From Rhyacophila brunnea (Eukaryota > Arthropoda > Insecta > Trichoptera > Rhyacophilidae): 64,000 bases of DNA. Location of the stretch: positions 124,001 through 188,000 of the forward strand of contig JAGYXB010000367.1 in the NCBI GenBank assembly GCA_022495005.1. Direction: 5' to 3'. Below are positions 51,484 to 63,654 of this stretch, piece by piece; position 1 is the stretch's first letter; every line of letters begins with the position of its first letter. The notes below the pieces were generated by a model. That model was given only the letters and a program-made list of their open reading frames with translations, did not search any database and was not told the origin of the DNA. Made by a program: the position numbers and the translations under genes.

Positions 51484-51738
51484 TAGTGTTCTTCAACGGA
51501 TGGTCCGCGGAAGCTTTCACCATGCTTTCAGCTGATTATACCGCTACACGATTCGGGGGCTTTTCACTAGATGAAATGTTGGCTGCTGACAGCGTTGCCA
51601 AGTCTACTGAAATTTCAGTAGATCTACTGATATTTTTGCCAATATACTGATTTTTTTAACACCAATGAATCTACCGGTCCGCGAAATATTTCTCCTGTGT
51701 TCGCCGAGCCACGGATGTGCAAAGGTTGAAGAACACTG
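51484..51738. mobile_element. hAT-type MITE, 255 bp, with 8-bp target duplication
   Basis: Ends TAGTGTTCTTCAAC and GTTGAAGAACACTG, flanked by exact TCGTAAAG at 51476-51483 and 51739-51746. Internal features are GGTCCGCGG near the left end and GGTCCGCGA near the right, plus a short palindrome TGAAATTTCA. Non-coding. Confidence 0.88.
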
Positions 51739-52507
51739 TCGTAAAGCATTGTTTATATGTGGTGAATACAAAATGACGTCATAATTAATATTAATATACC
51801 AGTTTATAGCCGATAACTTTACTATTATGGAAATTTACTCTCACTTCTTTATGTTCAGTATAGTAATTAAGCTTGCAAATTCATATAAATTTATTTATTC
51901 TCATATCATTTTCGATTATATTATGAAAAAATATATTCAAACTAATAAAATCGGCTATTATTTTACAATAAAATATGTGATTTAATTAAAATTGGTTGGC
52001 AAGTACGATTAAGATGCAAATGTTCGATTGTGGCATTTAAACGAAGCTATTTGCGAATTCATTTTGCGTCGAGTTTCATATTATGACAACGTTATATTCG
52101 GCACTGATAAAAAGATTATTCGAAAATCGAAAGGGGTGAAAAATGTCAGAAACTTTGCGATACACTGACCCCAGTACATACATATACATTCTGTATACCA
52201 GTATAAAGCTGGATTGAATTAAGTTACTTGGTAGGTATTATTATTAGTTACTAAATGTAATATGAAACTTAGGAACGTAATTAATAATTATAGATCCTTT
52301 TGGAACTATATACCGAATTTAAAAGTGAGAGAACAGTTTCTTAGTTACAGTCGAAGATGGGTTTATAGCCCAGAATAGCTGTCAACGTAAATCAATTAGA
52401 GTCGTCATCGCAAAACCCGCTCTGGAAATTTTGCTAAACCCGATTTGGACATTTTCAAAACTTCTTTTTCAAAATTTATTAACTAGTTTTTTTAACATAC
52501 ATACATT

Positions 52508-52570
52508 TTAATCGAACCTGCGTCTCTCGGGATTCGCGCCCACTCACATCGACCACAATGCTATAGGTAT
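52508..52570 (-). repeat. tRNA-derived SINE head, family S copy 1
   Basis: Minus strand: A box TAGCATTGTGG (52563-52553), then CGCGAATCCCGAGAGACGCAGG, and a decayed B box AGGTTCGATTA. It shares this and the sequence to its right (CAACAAATTTCAACTAAT) with 59587-59655, so both are copies of one SINE family. Confidence 0.6.
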
Positions 52571-53305
52571 CATATCTAATTGCAACAAATTTCAACTAAT
52601 GGCTTTTATAATATAGTACAGGATATTTCCATCGTTTTATGTCAGTAAATACTAAATATGTCAAGAAAGAAAAACCATTTTCTGTATTTTTTTCGTCGGT
52701 TTTGTGACTCAACAACTCAATTGACAAATAACTTTGTTTCATAACCATATCACAAAGGTTGTCTAAACAATATTTTTTTAGTTATCTATATTTATAATAA
52801 TTATATGATCGACGAAATGTACGTAACCCAACAATAGATCAATTTGAAATATCGCTCATAATTAATTATTTACTTCTGACGAGTAACTACCTAATTCTAC
52901 CTATAATAACTCAAATATTAACGATCTGCCTACAGCGGTGTTAAGTAATTTATAATATTTACGTTAATTTAAAACGCGAATTCTACATTACATGGAAAAA
53001 TTGTAAGGTTAAATTTATGTAATAAGTACCTACTCTGTAACATTCTAGAACAACAAGTTAAAACTACGGCGAAAGAATGTCGTAAAAACGGCTTTCAAAT
53101 TGGCGTCGCCGAATGGACGCTGGGACAACTAGGAACCCCGACAGCACATATGAATGAAATGCGCAAAATTTAGTCGTACTTTAAGATTTAGTACAGTAAG
53201 TCGACAACAAAATATATATACATAACTACTAGTAGATAAAGTTAAATAGTTGCTGCTAGTTGCTACATTGGATGCAAATGTATTATTTGAGTTGTAAATA
53301 ATCAA

Positions 53306-53561
53306 TGAGTAGCGAAAGGTGCATGTTGGGCATAACGCGTAAATATCACAAAATAAACCAATTGACAAGGAAGCTGACAAGAGTACACGATATGATAGAA
53401 ATCGATAAGCAGATGAAAGAGCAATGGGGTGAACATGTTGCTCGGCAAGTGGACAACAGCTGAACAAATGCAGTCTTACAGTGGTACCCAAGAGGCACCC
53501 TTAAACCCGCTGGATAGACGAGCTCATAAGGTTTGGTAGGCAAAGAACTAGGTACCGAGGA
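53306..53561 (+). pseudogene. LINE reverse-transcriptase C-terminal tail, broken
   Basis: Plus frame: SERCMLGITR, then RKLTRVHDMIEIDKQMK, then QWGEHVARQVDNS, a stop, then TNAVLQWYPRGTLKP. This follows the order of the RT tail common in Lepidoptera (ERAMLGV..R..TKVTD, KW.WAGH.AR..D..W, VL.W.PR..KR..GRP). The overlapping minus-strand ORF of 120 codons is its shadow. It is a third tail lineage in this gene. Confidence 0.7.
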
Positions 53562-56500
53562 GAGTGGATCGACTCCGGTATATTATGATTACGATACAAT
53601 GAATAGTAGGATTATCCACAATAATTCAATTAGCTTATTATCAATTAAAAACTTTATGTAGGTACTTTCAAGTAGGTACATATTCTACAAATTTTCAAAT
53701 TAACTCTTTTACAGTCGATTAACATATTACCTATATATCGTAAAAATATTTAATTAATTACTAAAAACATATCCGACGTTATTCATAATTGGCTCCAAAT
53801 ATTGAATTATGGATAGTTTCGGTTCTAAACAATCCATTTATTCAATTGTGCAAGTAGTACCTACGAAGTACTTAGTACGTACAAATACTAAGACTTTGAA
53901 GTATTTTTTGCTTCAATTATTGTTTCCCCTTTTGCTATCCTACGCATTTATCGTCCAGTTGAGTCAAATGATTGCTCTATTTATGATTGCTGAGGTCGAC
54001 ATACTAACTCCAGCCGGAATAAATATTAAGGGAGTCAATGACTCTCCATGAATACAAGCACACAGCAAGTGAATATGTCACCACGCGGTGTATAATATCT
54101 ATATATATATATATATGTAATTTAAATATATTACAATTATTAATGAAAAGACGAACGAAACAATTTGAAATTAAAATGCGCAAAATGCAATGACGATAAC
54201 AGGATCTAATATGCCAACAGAAATATAATACTAAGCCAAAAAAATGTTTTATGAAGGCCATCTGCTAGTCAACTTTCAACTGAACAAAATTAATAAACAT
54301 ACAAAATATTGATCGATGTTAATTTTAGGCAGTTTTGAAATAAGCGCCATGGCATTATTTCAGCTTGGAAAAAAAATTGTTTGATCCATAAATCAGTAAA
54401 ATAATACCATAAGAGTGAAATAAAAAAACGCTTATCCCTAAAAGTGGAAGGGTGTCTGATATACATATGATAATTACTAATTAACTAACTAAGGGCCCGG
54501 TGTCATTTGTGCTGTAAACAATGTGACATCAAAAACCTAAAAAATATATCGTTTTTAAAAATAGAACATTATATAAATTAAAATAAATCACAATATGTAA
54601 TATGTATCTATCTACTTATTCCACATAGTTTCTAAATTATTTTTTGATTTAATTTAGAACATTACGTGACAACATTATAAGTACTAGTATTATATAAAAC
54701 ATCACTTAGTAGGTACTTAGAGTACAAAAATATGACTAATTTAATCAGGGGGTAAAACATTTTGTGTTAAAGTGTGACCATTTGGAGTGGAGGATAATAT
54801 AGAAAGTCGTACGACGACATTTACGGACGACCCCTAAAGGGTATCATAATCAACGAATCATCGATACTTTTTGAAAACTTAGTATTATTGCAAATATTTT
54901 TGTGTACGCATATTCTTCATTTCCATGTTTATTACTAGTATGAAGTATCGTGACTAAATTAAAAATCTCCCTACATATTTCAATTCTCCGCCGATTCCTG
55001 CATAGTCTCCATAGCTAGAGATATCGAGAGGCCGGTAGCGTTTTTCACCTATTTGGACAATCGAGTAAAGGGACTTCCCTCTTCCGCGTAGACCCTCAAT
55101 TTTCCGCCGACGATAAATGAGTCTCCCCAAATTGTCAATACCTGTCGTTCATTAATTATAATTCTTTATAATTCATTTATCGACTTTCTTTCTTCACCAC
55201 CACATTTCAAATGCTACATAGTTCTCACACATTATCCATATTCCACATTATATTATATTTCGACTACTTTACAATATCATTTAATAATGTGTCTCGATGG
55301 TCGAGTTGTAATGTGTCCACAGGTGAAGTCGTGGTTCATAGATTCGCATAGCGGGTCCGGTAAATTCAAATCTTGTTTATCAATATGTCTTTGGACCAAG
55401 ACTATGGACCGAACAGATAGAGAAAGTGTTTAACATCCATTTATCGTAAAACGTAAAAAATCTGTGAATAACATCGGATCGTAGAGTCAACGAAAAACAA
55501 ATGAAATAGTTATTCTGAATTGAGCGATTTTATTATACTGTTATAATCAAGTAGGTAAGTATGTTATTGAACATTACGGTAGGTACCTACTTACATATAT
55601 TAATTTACGTTAGGATATTTTACAAAAGCTCTGTAACTTTCGCAATTTAGAATCAAGTTGTTCGTGGTCTTGCGTAAAATGCAATTGTCTATCTATAGTG
55701 ATGTTACAATGTTGCTCATATACTTATTATTAAGTTACTACATATCACAAGGCATACGATAACGAGCTATTGTGATAATTTTACTTACATAAATATAAAC
55801 TTTAAACAGAACGACCTTATGCATTTTATTTATATGGCAAAAATGCATCCTTATACGGCATTCGAGTTGACCTTAAATTCAATTTTAATTCAAGTAGTAG
55901 ATAGGGGATATGAAACGCGGAATACTGTTTTTTTGTGCACTCTGTATTGCGAACTCAAGAACGTCTTGTAACTGACCTAGAGACTTGAAAAAAACCAAGC
56001 ATTTGGCCCCTATATATTTTATTCTCACAGTTGCCATTGGATTGATTTTTTTTTCTTTTTCGCATTAGGACATTGATGTGAATCGAGTGTGCATATTGGT
56101 ATGACAAGGTCACTTCAATTTATACCTTTGTTTAAATGCAGTAATATCGAGGATATTCTAATATTAGGGAATGCATTAAAGGACAAAATTATAAATCCTT
56201 AGATTAGTATTCCTGATCCCGATCACAGCGAAGTTTTAGAAAAAAAAACATTGCTTATTAATGAAAAAAAGTTTATATAAATATTTGACGTTTAGTGTCA
56301 TATCCCATCACGATTGAGCAGTTAATACAATAATTATTTACGAATATATATTTTTAGATTCCGCGATCCCACACTTTTGTCAATATTTAGTGTGTTGAAC
56401 TTTTTTTATGAAAATCTTAAAATTATTATCTAATAAGAATGAATGATATTTATTAAAAATATTTAACATATAAAATGTAGAAAAGCATGTGTAATAAAAT

Positions 56501-57146
56501 AATCTCATATATACTCAGTAAATTAATTTATAAAAAGTTTAATGACAAATATAATCTTTAAGAGATTAATACGTACGTTTTTCTGAATTGTTAAGCTTTT
56601 GAATCCGATGATTTAAGCATGAACAATCTGAGCGAATTCAGTATTCAAGGATTACGAATCCTAACTGATATATTCGATATCTTTACACTTAGCTATCTAA
56701 TAATTATCCTTTTGTTGTTTCTATAACCTATATATTTATTTCATAATTATAAGAAATTCTATCGATTTATTGATTCGAACAAAAAATATTAAACATAATA
56801 AATATAGATATAACGTGTCAAAAGAACATTTTTTCCACTTTACTAGTCATGAGGTACTTGTTTTGAGTTATGAAGTTTTTACCTAGACTTAGAAGAACGA
56901 AGTCTGCATAAATTCAATCAAGGATCATTACACATTTTTAGTAAAAAAAATCAATAGGTATATTAATGCTGAAATTCAACATATTGCCTTCTTGATTTCT
57001 TAAACATCCGCTCTTTATAAAAGAAACTCAATTAGTGTTGTTACTGACGTGTTATTCTATTGAAGCTAATGACTACTTTATTCGATTAATAAATTAATGC
57101 AACCGATTTAAAGTGATTCAGTATTTTTTGTGACATCAAAATGCAC

Positions 57147-57498
57147 TCAGAGACCAAGTAAGTGCTTAAAAAAGTCGTGTTTATTAAGAGTTCTCGCAGC
57201 CTTGGTGTTGCGGGTTGCCGTTTTGAGAAACGAGGCCAGAGCATCTTCAAGTAAATCGCAAATAGAAATACACTGCGTCATTCTCCATGGGACACCTTTT
57301 GGGTAATTGACATAATTGTTCGAAGGCTGCTTGGTCATGACTTTTTGATGGATGACCAAATAGATATGAATTATTAGATAATTCAAGGCAGTGAGTGTTG
57401 TTACAAATAGGGATGTATACGAACATTATTAAATTATTTTTATTAACCCATCTGCATACATAAATTCGACTTTTAGTGTAAGTATTTTTTTTAACCAT
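57147..57498 (-). other. two overlapping ORFs, possible frameshifted protein remnant
   Basis: Minus-strand ORFs 57498-57247 (83 codons) and 57386-57147 (79 codons) overlap. Read with one shift near 57300 they give a continuous, normal-composition protein of about 125 residues (NNSYLFGHPSKSHDQ, then AAFEQLCQLPK, then DLLEDALASFLKTATRNTKA). The stretch is GC-richer than its surroundings. I recognise no family; a decayed transposon protein is most likely. Confidence 0.25.
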
Positions 57499-58827
57499 CG
57501 TTTACCTCCAAACCTCCTAATTAGGCTCTTTAGCATTGATGCACAGAGAGGATGGGTAGTTTACAACTTTTTATTAAAAAATACATGATAAATCAAATTA
57601 TAACGGAATGTAACACGTGGTAGATCGTGTTCGGTAGAAAACATAAATATGGCTGAATTACGTTTATATTAATAATTAATATGTAGGTAGGTATGTTATA
57701 ATCCTACACTAGTGAGATAAGTTGCTTTTATGGAGTCTCTGTAACTAAATAATTAATGATTCGAATATAAAACATGAGTTACTATTTATTTTCAAAGCAT
57801 TTTGATATTGATACTGATGTAAAATAAAGCTTTGAAGCTTTGAAAGCAGAAGCTTTGTTTCAGAATCAGCAGGCAAGATTAGCTTCTTTGAGCATTTCCC
57901 TCCCTATATTCCCATGTCCGAAATTTTGAGAGAAACGATATTTTCTATCAATTTGATTTTAATACTTACGTAGGAACATATTTATGTTAAATATAATATC
58001 TAATATCATCAGCTGTGGTACCTACTACACCTCACCACTCGGTCTACCATGCGTAGTCGTTCTCTAATCTTATAGGAGTAATAAGTAAGTTGTAATGACT
58101 ATTAAAGCCAAATTTACTACCCTTGTCGCAATGATGATATATTATATATTATAATAATTCTTAGATACCATCTCGAGTGCAAATATATGGTAAATTTCAC
58201 GTTAATAAGACACATAAGTAATAGAATAAGCTCACTGGTTACTATTTCTTCTTCTTTTAGTGCCATATCCGTTATCGGATGTTTCAGCTATTATTATTCC
58301 CTGTCTGCCGTTGATTTAAATAGGAATAGAATACTGAGGTCAAAGCAGTCTCTGAGATTCTTGAGTCAGGGCATTCTTTTTCTTTCAGGGCTGAATAATA
58401 CGATAAGTATATCTCTCAGGATGCCGCGTGATATAGCCAAAGTATCCCAACTTTCTAGTTTTTAATTATTTCTTCGACACTTTTTCACTTTGTAACTTAA
58501 TCTTTCCAGCTGATATGGGACATGCGTCCATACACCCATATTTTGAAATTTATATTTGGAAGTGCGTTTTCTATTACACTGTATTTATAATGCTAAATTA
58601 TTGAGATAAAGATGTATCAATAGATATTTTTGCCAATCAAACTGAACGATATCTATTTATCATAATATCAAACAAGATTGATCGTTAAGATAGTATTTTT
58701 TTTAATCTTTTACCATAGGACTAGGAGATGTTTAAAAATAAGTGCATAGGTAACTACAATGTGACATTCGTTATGCGAGCTAACGACATTTCAGTCAGTT
58801 TGGTACTAACCTACAATTATTTTTTTC

Positions 58828-59050
58828 GTGCAAGGCCGCGTCGTGCCGTGGACCTTATAAGGGTCCCGCGAGGTCCAAAAGCCCGAAGGAGACCGCGTTT
58901 GTTGACCCAGTGACCCGGTGTGGGGCGGGCGATACGAAAAAAAACAATTCGCTTTGTTGGCGCGCGACATTGGACCGGTGCGGTGCGGCGCTCGGGCTGA
59001 ATGGCGCCGCGCCTAGTGGGAGAAGTAATCTCTCAATGGCCAAATTGCGA
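58828..59050. other. GC-rich, CpG-rich island
   Basis: About 220 bp that are strikingly GC- and CpG-rich (CGCGTCGTGCCGTGG, GTGGGGCGGGCGATACG, GGCGCGCGAC, GGCGCCGCGCC) in a very AT-rich setting. ORFs cross it on both strands, as expected for such composition. It could be a promoter of an upstream for isoform, the end of a retroelement, or transferred/repeat DNA. I cannot tell which. Confidence 0.4.
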
Positions 59051-59586
59051 CGATATTTCACATATTTATTATGTGTCTCAATTGCTGTTTTTTTTTTAAT
59101 TTGATAGACTAAATGATTTTGAAACTTTTCTTTTGATTTAAATTCAATTCGAACGTGTCATATCGTGGGAATACAATTAAATCCAGATAAATATGTCATT
59201 ATCGCTTTCGCAAATAATACAGCTCAGTAGTTTTTTTTATGGCGCTCCAGTGTATTTTTTCATATCACCAACATATTTATGTAGCTATGTAAGTATCTTA
59301 TATATTTTTTTAAACTAAAAAAATTAGCTTGGAAATAAAACAGCTTGGAACTTAAATTATAAAACTATTTATCAGAATGAAACAAAAAACAAAGATAAAA
59401 GTGAAGTGAAGTATATATACCAGGAGCATCGTCATAAATTTGCAACTCCTTGAAACGTGCCTATTTTTACATCTGGACTATCAAAAAATCAAATGAATTA
59501 TTACTTAACATACTTACATAATTTTGAAAATACTTCTGAGAAAATATATAACCTATAGAAAAAATATTTTTTGAGAAAAATACGAC

Positions 59587-59655
59587 ATCCAGCAGGAATC
59601 GAACCTGCGTCTCTTGAGTTTCGCGCCGATGCACATAGACCACTATGCTATAGGT
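59587..59655 (-). repeat. tRNA-derived SINE head, family S copy 2
   Basis: Minus strand: A box TAGCATAGTGG (59650-59640), GCGCGAAACTCAAGAGACGC, and a good B box GGTTCGATTCC (59605-59595), then CTGCTGGATGTCG. It is better preserved than copy 1 at 52508. The conserved flank GACAAACTTTAACTAAT follows to the right. Confidence 0.65.
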
Positions 59656-60234
59656 ATCATATATAATAACGACAAACTTTAACTAATAACTCGTATAATT
59701 CTTAAATTAGCAAGTTCAAGTAAGTGACAACAAAAAAGTTTTTCATTATTTTTATCGTGAGAGAAGCCCAATTTATTGGAGATCACAAATTGGCGCAATA
59801 ATAAAATATATCATTGTGATCATAACGCATTGAATTTTATGGAGTTTATATTAATTTTTTTCAAACAGCCCGCGGCGCTCCTGCTAATTATTGTTCACGG
59901 AAATCCCATGACGTCGTAGCAAACACTTTGAATGCCACTAGCGTAATGTTTTGGGTTTTCAGGTACGATTTTTTCTTGGAATAATTAAAAATGATATGTC
60001 CATTTTTTTACAATGTTCAAACATTAAATTATATTATATCTCTTTTCTCGACAATTTCTTCATTATGGTCACTCATATAATATACAAGTATTTTGTTAGT
60101 TGTTTAGTTATTTTGTTAACACTACAGCAGGTCATGCGGCCCAATTAACTGTAGTGAAACAGAGTATTGCAGTATTAGAAGTGAAATAATTATATAAAAA
60201 TCCAAACTTTGAGAAAATCGCAAAAATGTATTGT

Positions 60235-60305
60235 TACCTCATCGAATCACACCCACAGCCCCCGGATCAGAAGCTAGTGCCTTACGCATTGGACTACGAG
60301 GGTAC
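60235..60305 (-). repeat. weak tRNA-like segment
   Basis: Minus strand: TAGTCCAATGCGTAAGGCAC resembles a D arm and A box, followed by GATCCGGGGGCTGTGGGTG and TGATTCG in the B-box position. The B box is poor. Possibly an old SINE. Confidence 0.3.
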
Positions 60306-60581
60306 GAGATTTCAAGATGTTTACTGAATACACAGTCAGTTTCTCCCTTACCCTACCGTCGAAGTCTCTTTGTAAAACTCTAATAATTTACAAGGAAACA
60401 TACTATTATTGTCTCGTTACCATTTCTGCGACAATATTTTACCACTGGTGAAATGTCTACAATTTTTAATATGCATAAGTGATAATTGATGTTAAACGCC
60501 AAATAGTTAATATTTTACTAGCTTCCTGATACTGCTCTCTATGGGTGCAAAGAATGTACGATGTGGGACTAGCTTCTCTTC

Positions 60582-60712
60582 TGCAACATATTCTTGGCTA
60601 CGCTTCTAGGCGCTGTTGTCGACTAAATGGGAGGAGCTTGTTAGTTTATAATGGAAAAATAGGAGGAGCATGTTAGTTCACAGTTTTAACACGTAGCCAA
60701 GAAGATGTTGCT
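60582..60712. repeat. small inverted-repeat unit with an internal direct repeat
   Basis: The arms 60582-60602 and 60692-60712 pair at about 19 of 21 positions (GCAACAT.TTCTTGGCTACG). Inside, GAGGAGCNTGTTAGTTNA occurs twice, at 60631 and 60663. This fits a MITE of under 200 bp or an old local rearrangement. No target duplication was identified. Confidence 0.5.
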
Positions 60713-61182
60713 GATGAGTATTACACTATAAAATAAATTTGGTAGTGTTTTCAATAATATATAAAAATGTAATGTTATTATCATATATCACTATTAATAA
60801 CTAATTATTAAATAATTTAATAAAAATTAGCTTACCCACTTTACAAGCAATTAATAACAACAAGTGATACATTAATTTGTTTTTAAAATTATTCTGTTAG
60901 GTATATAGTATTAAGCAGACCATAATATATTTGAAATTTGGAATATTCGGCATGACAAAAATAATACATATAAATTATATAAACATATATCTCAAAATCC
61001 CCTTACAAATTTAGCATATTATGACTATGATACACTTTGACAGCTGTTTCAGGCTACATACTACGCATCACAAAAGCTTAAAATCAACAATATTATTGTG
61101 GATATAGTAAATAAGGATATTTATATATTATATAAGTGTTAAGCAGACTGTGTTGTCGTGCAATGATAAATACACAGTGATT

Positions 61183-61473
61183 TTACAAGCCTCTTGAGAG
61201 CAGGCAGACACTTGATTCCAGTGTTGAACATTGAATCGAGAGTGGCAACATACCATACAAGCAGTAAAGTAGTGTATCTCCATTTTTACGTTTGTTTAAA
61301 TGTGGCATTATAAAATCGTATTCCAAACACTCGTCACCAGTAAAGTACTTTTCATCGTTCGAGAATCTATTACATTTTTTTGTAGATGTATCTACAGATC
61401 TAGTTCTAGGAACAACATCCCAGAGAAAACCTTTAATAAAATCTTCTATATGCATATCTTCATATCCGAACAT
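61183..61473 (-). other. unidentified 96-codon ORF
   Basis: Minus strand ORF starting MFGYEDMHIEDFIKGFLWD, with a mixed, protein-like composition and several Cys residues near its end. I recognise no domain. A second frame over its 3' half (ATLDSMFNTGIKCLPALKRL) also looks coding-like, so a frameshifted transposon remnant is possible. No clear splice site or promoter supports it as a gene. Confidence 0.2.
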
Positions 61474-63207
61474 TATTTTAAATAAATTGGAAAAACAGTT
61501 ACTAAAACTAATTATTTAATAAGCTGAAAGTAAATTAATACGTACCTACTTCAGATTCATATATAAATATTTTCACACTGCCATAGTTCGTATATTTAAA
61601 ACCATAAACAGTTCAACTATATGTTCTTCTTAACTTATGACCTTTCTATTGTAACCATATAGACAACACACGGCGCCTCCGAAAATCCTTATCACTCGCT
61701 AGTCTTCTTGCGTTATCTCAGGTCATTAAATCAATCCGTAACTCCGTTGTATATACCCTGTGAATGGTATGTAGCAGCTTTTCAGGACGCCGACATCCGG
61801 TTGAATTGAAGAATATGCAATTCAGGTTGTAATTCTATTGAGAAATCTATACCATGTGACCGATCCAAATCCAATGTCACTTCTTCACTTCAAAGTAATG
61901 AAAGGCTGCATAGTAGGAATCTTTATTTTAACTTACGAATCACGCAATCAGTAAATCTCATAAATGAATAAAATTACAGATATTATGTTAGGTATTAAAT
62001 AAACACTACATATATTGAAAATTTTGAACAGGAAACTTGGTTGACTTATACAGGAAGCAAATAAATTACTTTTACACAAAATGTCAAACCAGGCTTTCAT
62101 AATATATCTAAACATAAGCAGTGTCATAAACATAAACATGTACCTGTAAAAACTAAAATTTAAAGATTATTATTTTTGTTTGGCTACCAATATTCAACCA
62201 CAATAATAAAGATGCGGAATTGCAATCGCAGTGTTTTAATACGAAATATTTATATTATAGCTCCCTAATCCTTAAGATAAATTATAACTAATATAACTAA
62301 AAATATACAGTTAACTACTTTTTCATCTTTTTATTTTCAATAATTATATTCACCAAGACAGGTGTCCTTCATTAAGACACTTTCAACTGAATGTATATAA
62401 ATACACATAATCATCTTTTACTGAGAATTATCAATTAAAAAGTTAAAATAAAATAAAAACAATCGAATGAATAACATTAGATAGAGATAACTATTCGTTT
62501 TCGCGAAAAGCTTTTAATGAAGTTTGAACAATATTTACGAGCCACGTGAATTTATGTACACAATATTATATTTTAATCGAAGTATCCTATCCTTTCCATG
62601 ACGAACTATTCGTAAACGTTTTGTCACTGTGTTTCTTGTCAGATAGTGATTTCGTAATCAAAGAGCTAGATGCAATAAAAACAAACGCCTACTAAATGTG
62701 TCCGAGTAATTACGTCACTGATTTTGGATTTAACCTGTTTTAATGCTGAAACGCTAGATTTTTTCTGAGTTATCAAGTTTGCTTAATAATATTATTAATA
62801 TACGGCATGGTATGGTTTTATGTACGTTTATACCAAAGTATGTTCTCAATAAATACTTCGAGAAACCAAAAATAAACATAATGTGTGGTATGTTGTGTTA
62901 GACTAGTTATACATTCAGAGTCGGCAATATAATCCTATACTAGTGGATTCACTAGCTGACTTTACCATTGTTCGTGTATTAGCGATGGAGAGTTTTCTTG
63001 TATTTTTAGTAGGTAATTTTTTTCGGTTCTTATCTATTTGAGTTGCCTAGAGCCATAACGCACATATTCCAAAAATATAGTTTTGAGGTAATCGCAAGAA
63101 ACCACTAATTTTTAACTAATACTAACACACATTTTGTAATTAGAAGAAAAATATTGAGCTCCCTTGAATGTTAATGAGTGATTGAGTCGATTTACATGAT
63201 TTTTTTA

Positions 63208-63232
63208 AATATATATATATATATATATATAT
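63208..63232. repeat. (AT)n microsatellite
   Basis: About 12 uninterrupted AT units. A shorter AT run occurs near 54099-54116. Confidence 0.9.
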
Positions 63233-63513
63233 AATACTCCTAAGGCTGCAGACACGCAGCATACTATAAGGAATTGAGGTCCCTGATTCGTTAGAAAGGC
63301 CTTGGTGACAGAACTCTCATTACGCATTGTAAAATGTGAGTTATGCTACCAACAGTCAACTTTATCAACGATTTTCACATGGTTTAAAGTAACTTTTGAT
63401 ACCCAATTATATTTCTTTATATAGATTATAAAATATTACATATTTAACTCAAAAATGATAAGATTGCAAAATTTGAGTTATGACTCTAGACCCTACGGAA
63501 TAGGCGACTCATT

Positions 63514-63654
63514 TAGTGGAAGCCAGCAGCAAACAAATTTTGAAAATAGCCGATATACTGAATTATTTGTTAGGTTATGTTATCATTCTTGAATTCATAA
63601 ATTTTGTCGAAATCGGCTATCAAAATTGCCCCTGTTCCCACCTGGCTTCCAGTA
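63514..63654. repeat. imperfect fold-back unit, ~140 bp
   Basis: TGGAAGCCAG..ATTTTGAAAATAGCCGAT at the left pairs imperfectly with ATCGGCTATCAAAAT..CTGGCTTCCA at the right. It is probably a small MITE. It is the last recognisable structure; 63655-64000 shows nothing I can name. Confidence 0.5.

Noticed and set aside
53129..53491. 120-codon minus-strand ORF with hydrophobic stretches
   Set aside because: The plus strand carries a recognisable LINE tail here, and the minus frame has no family features.
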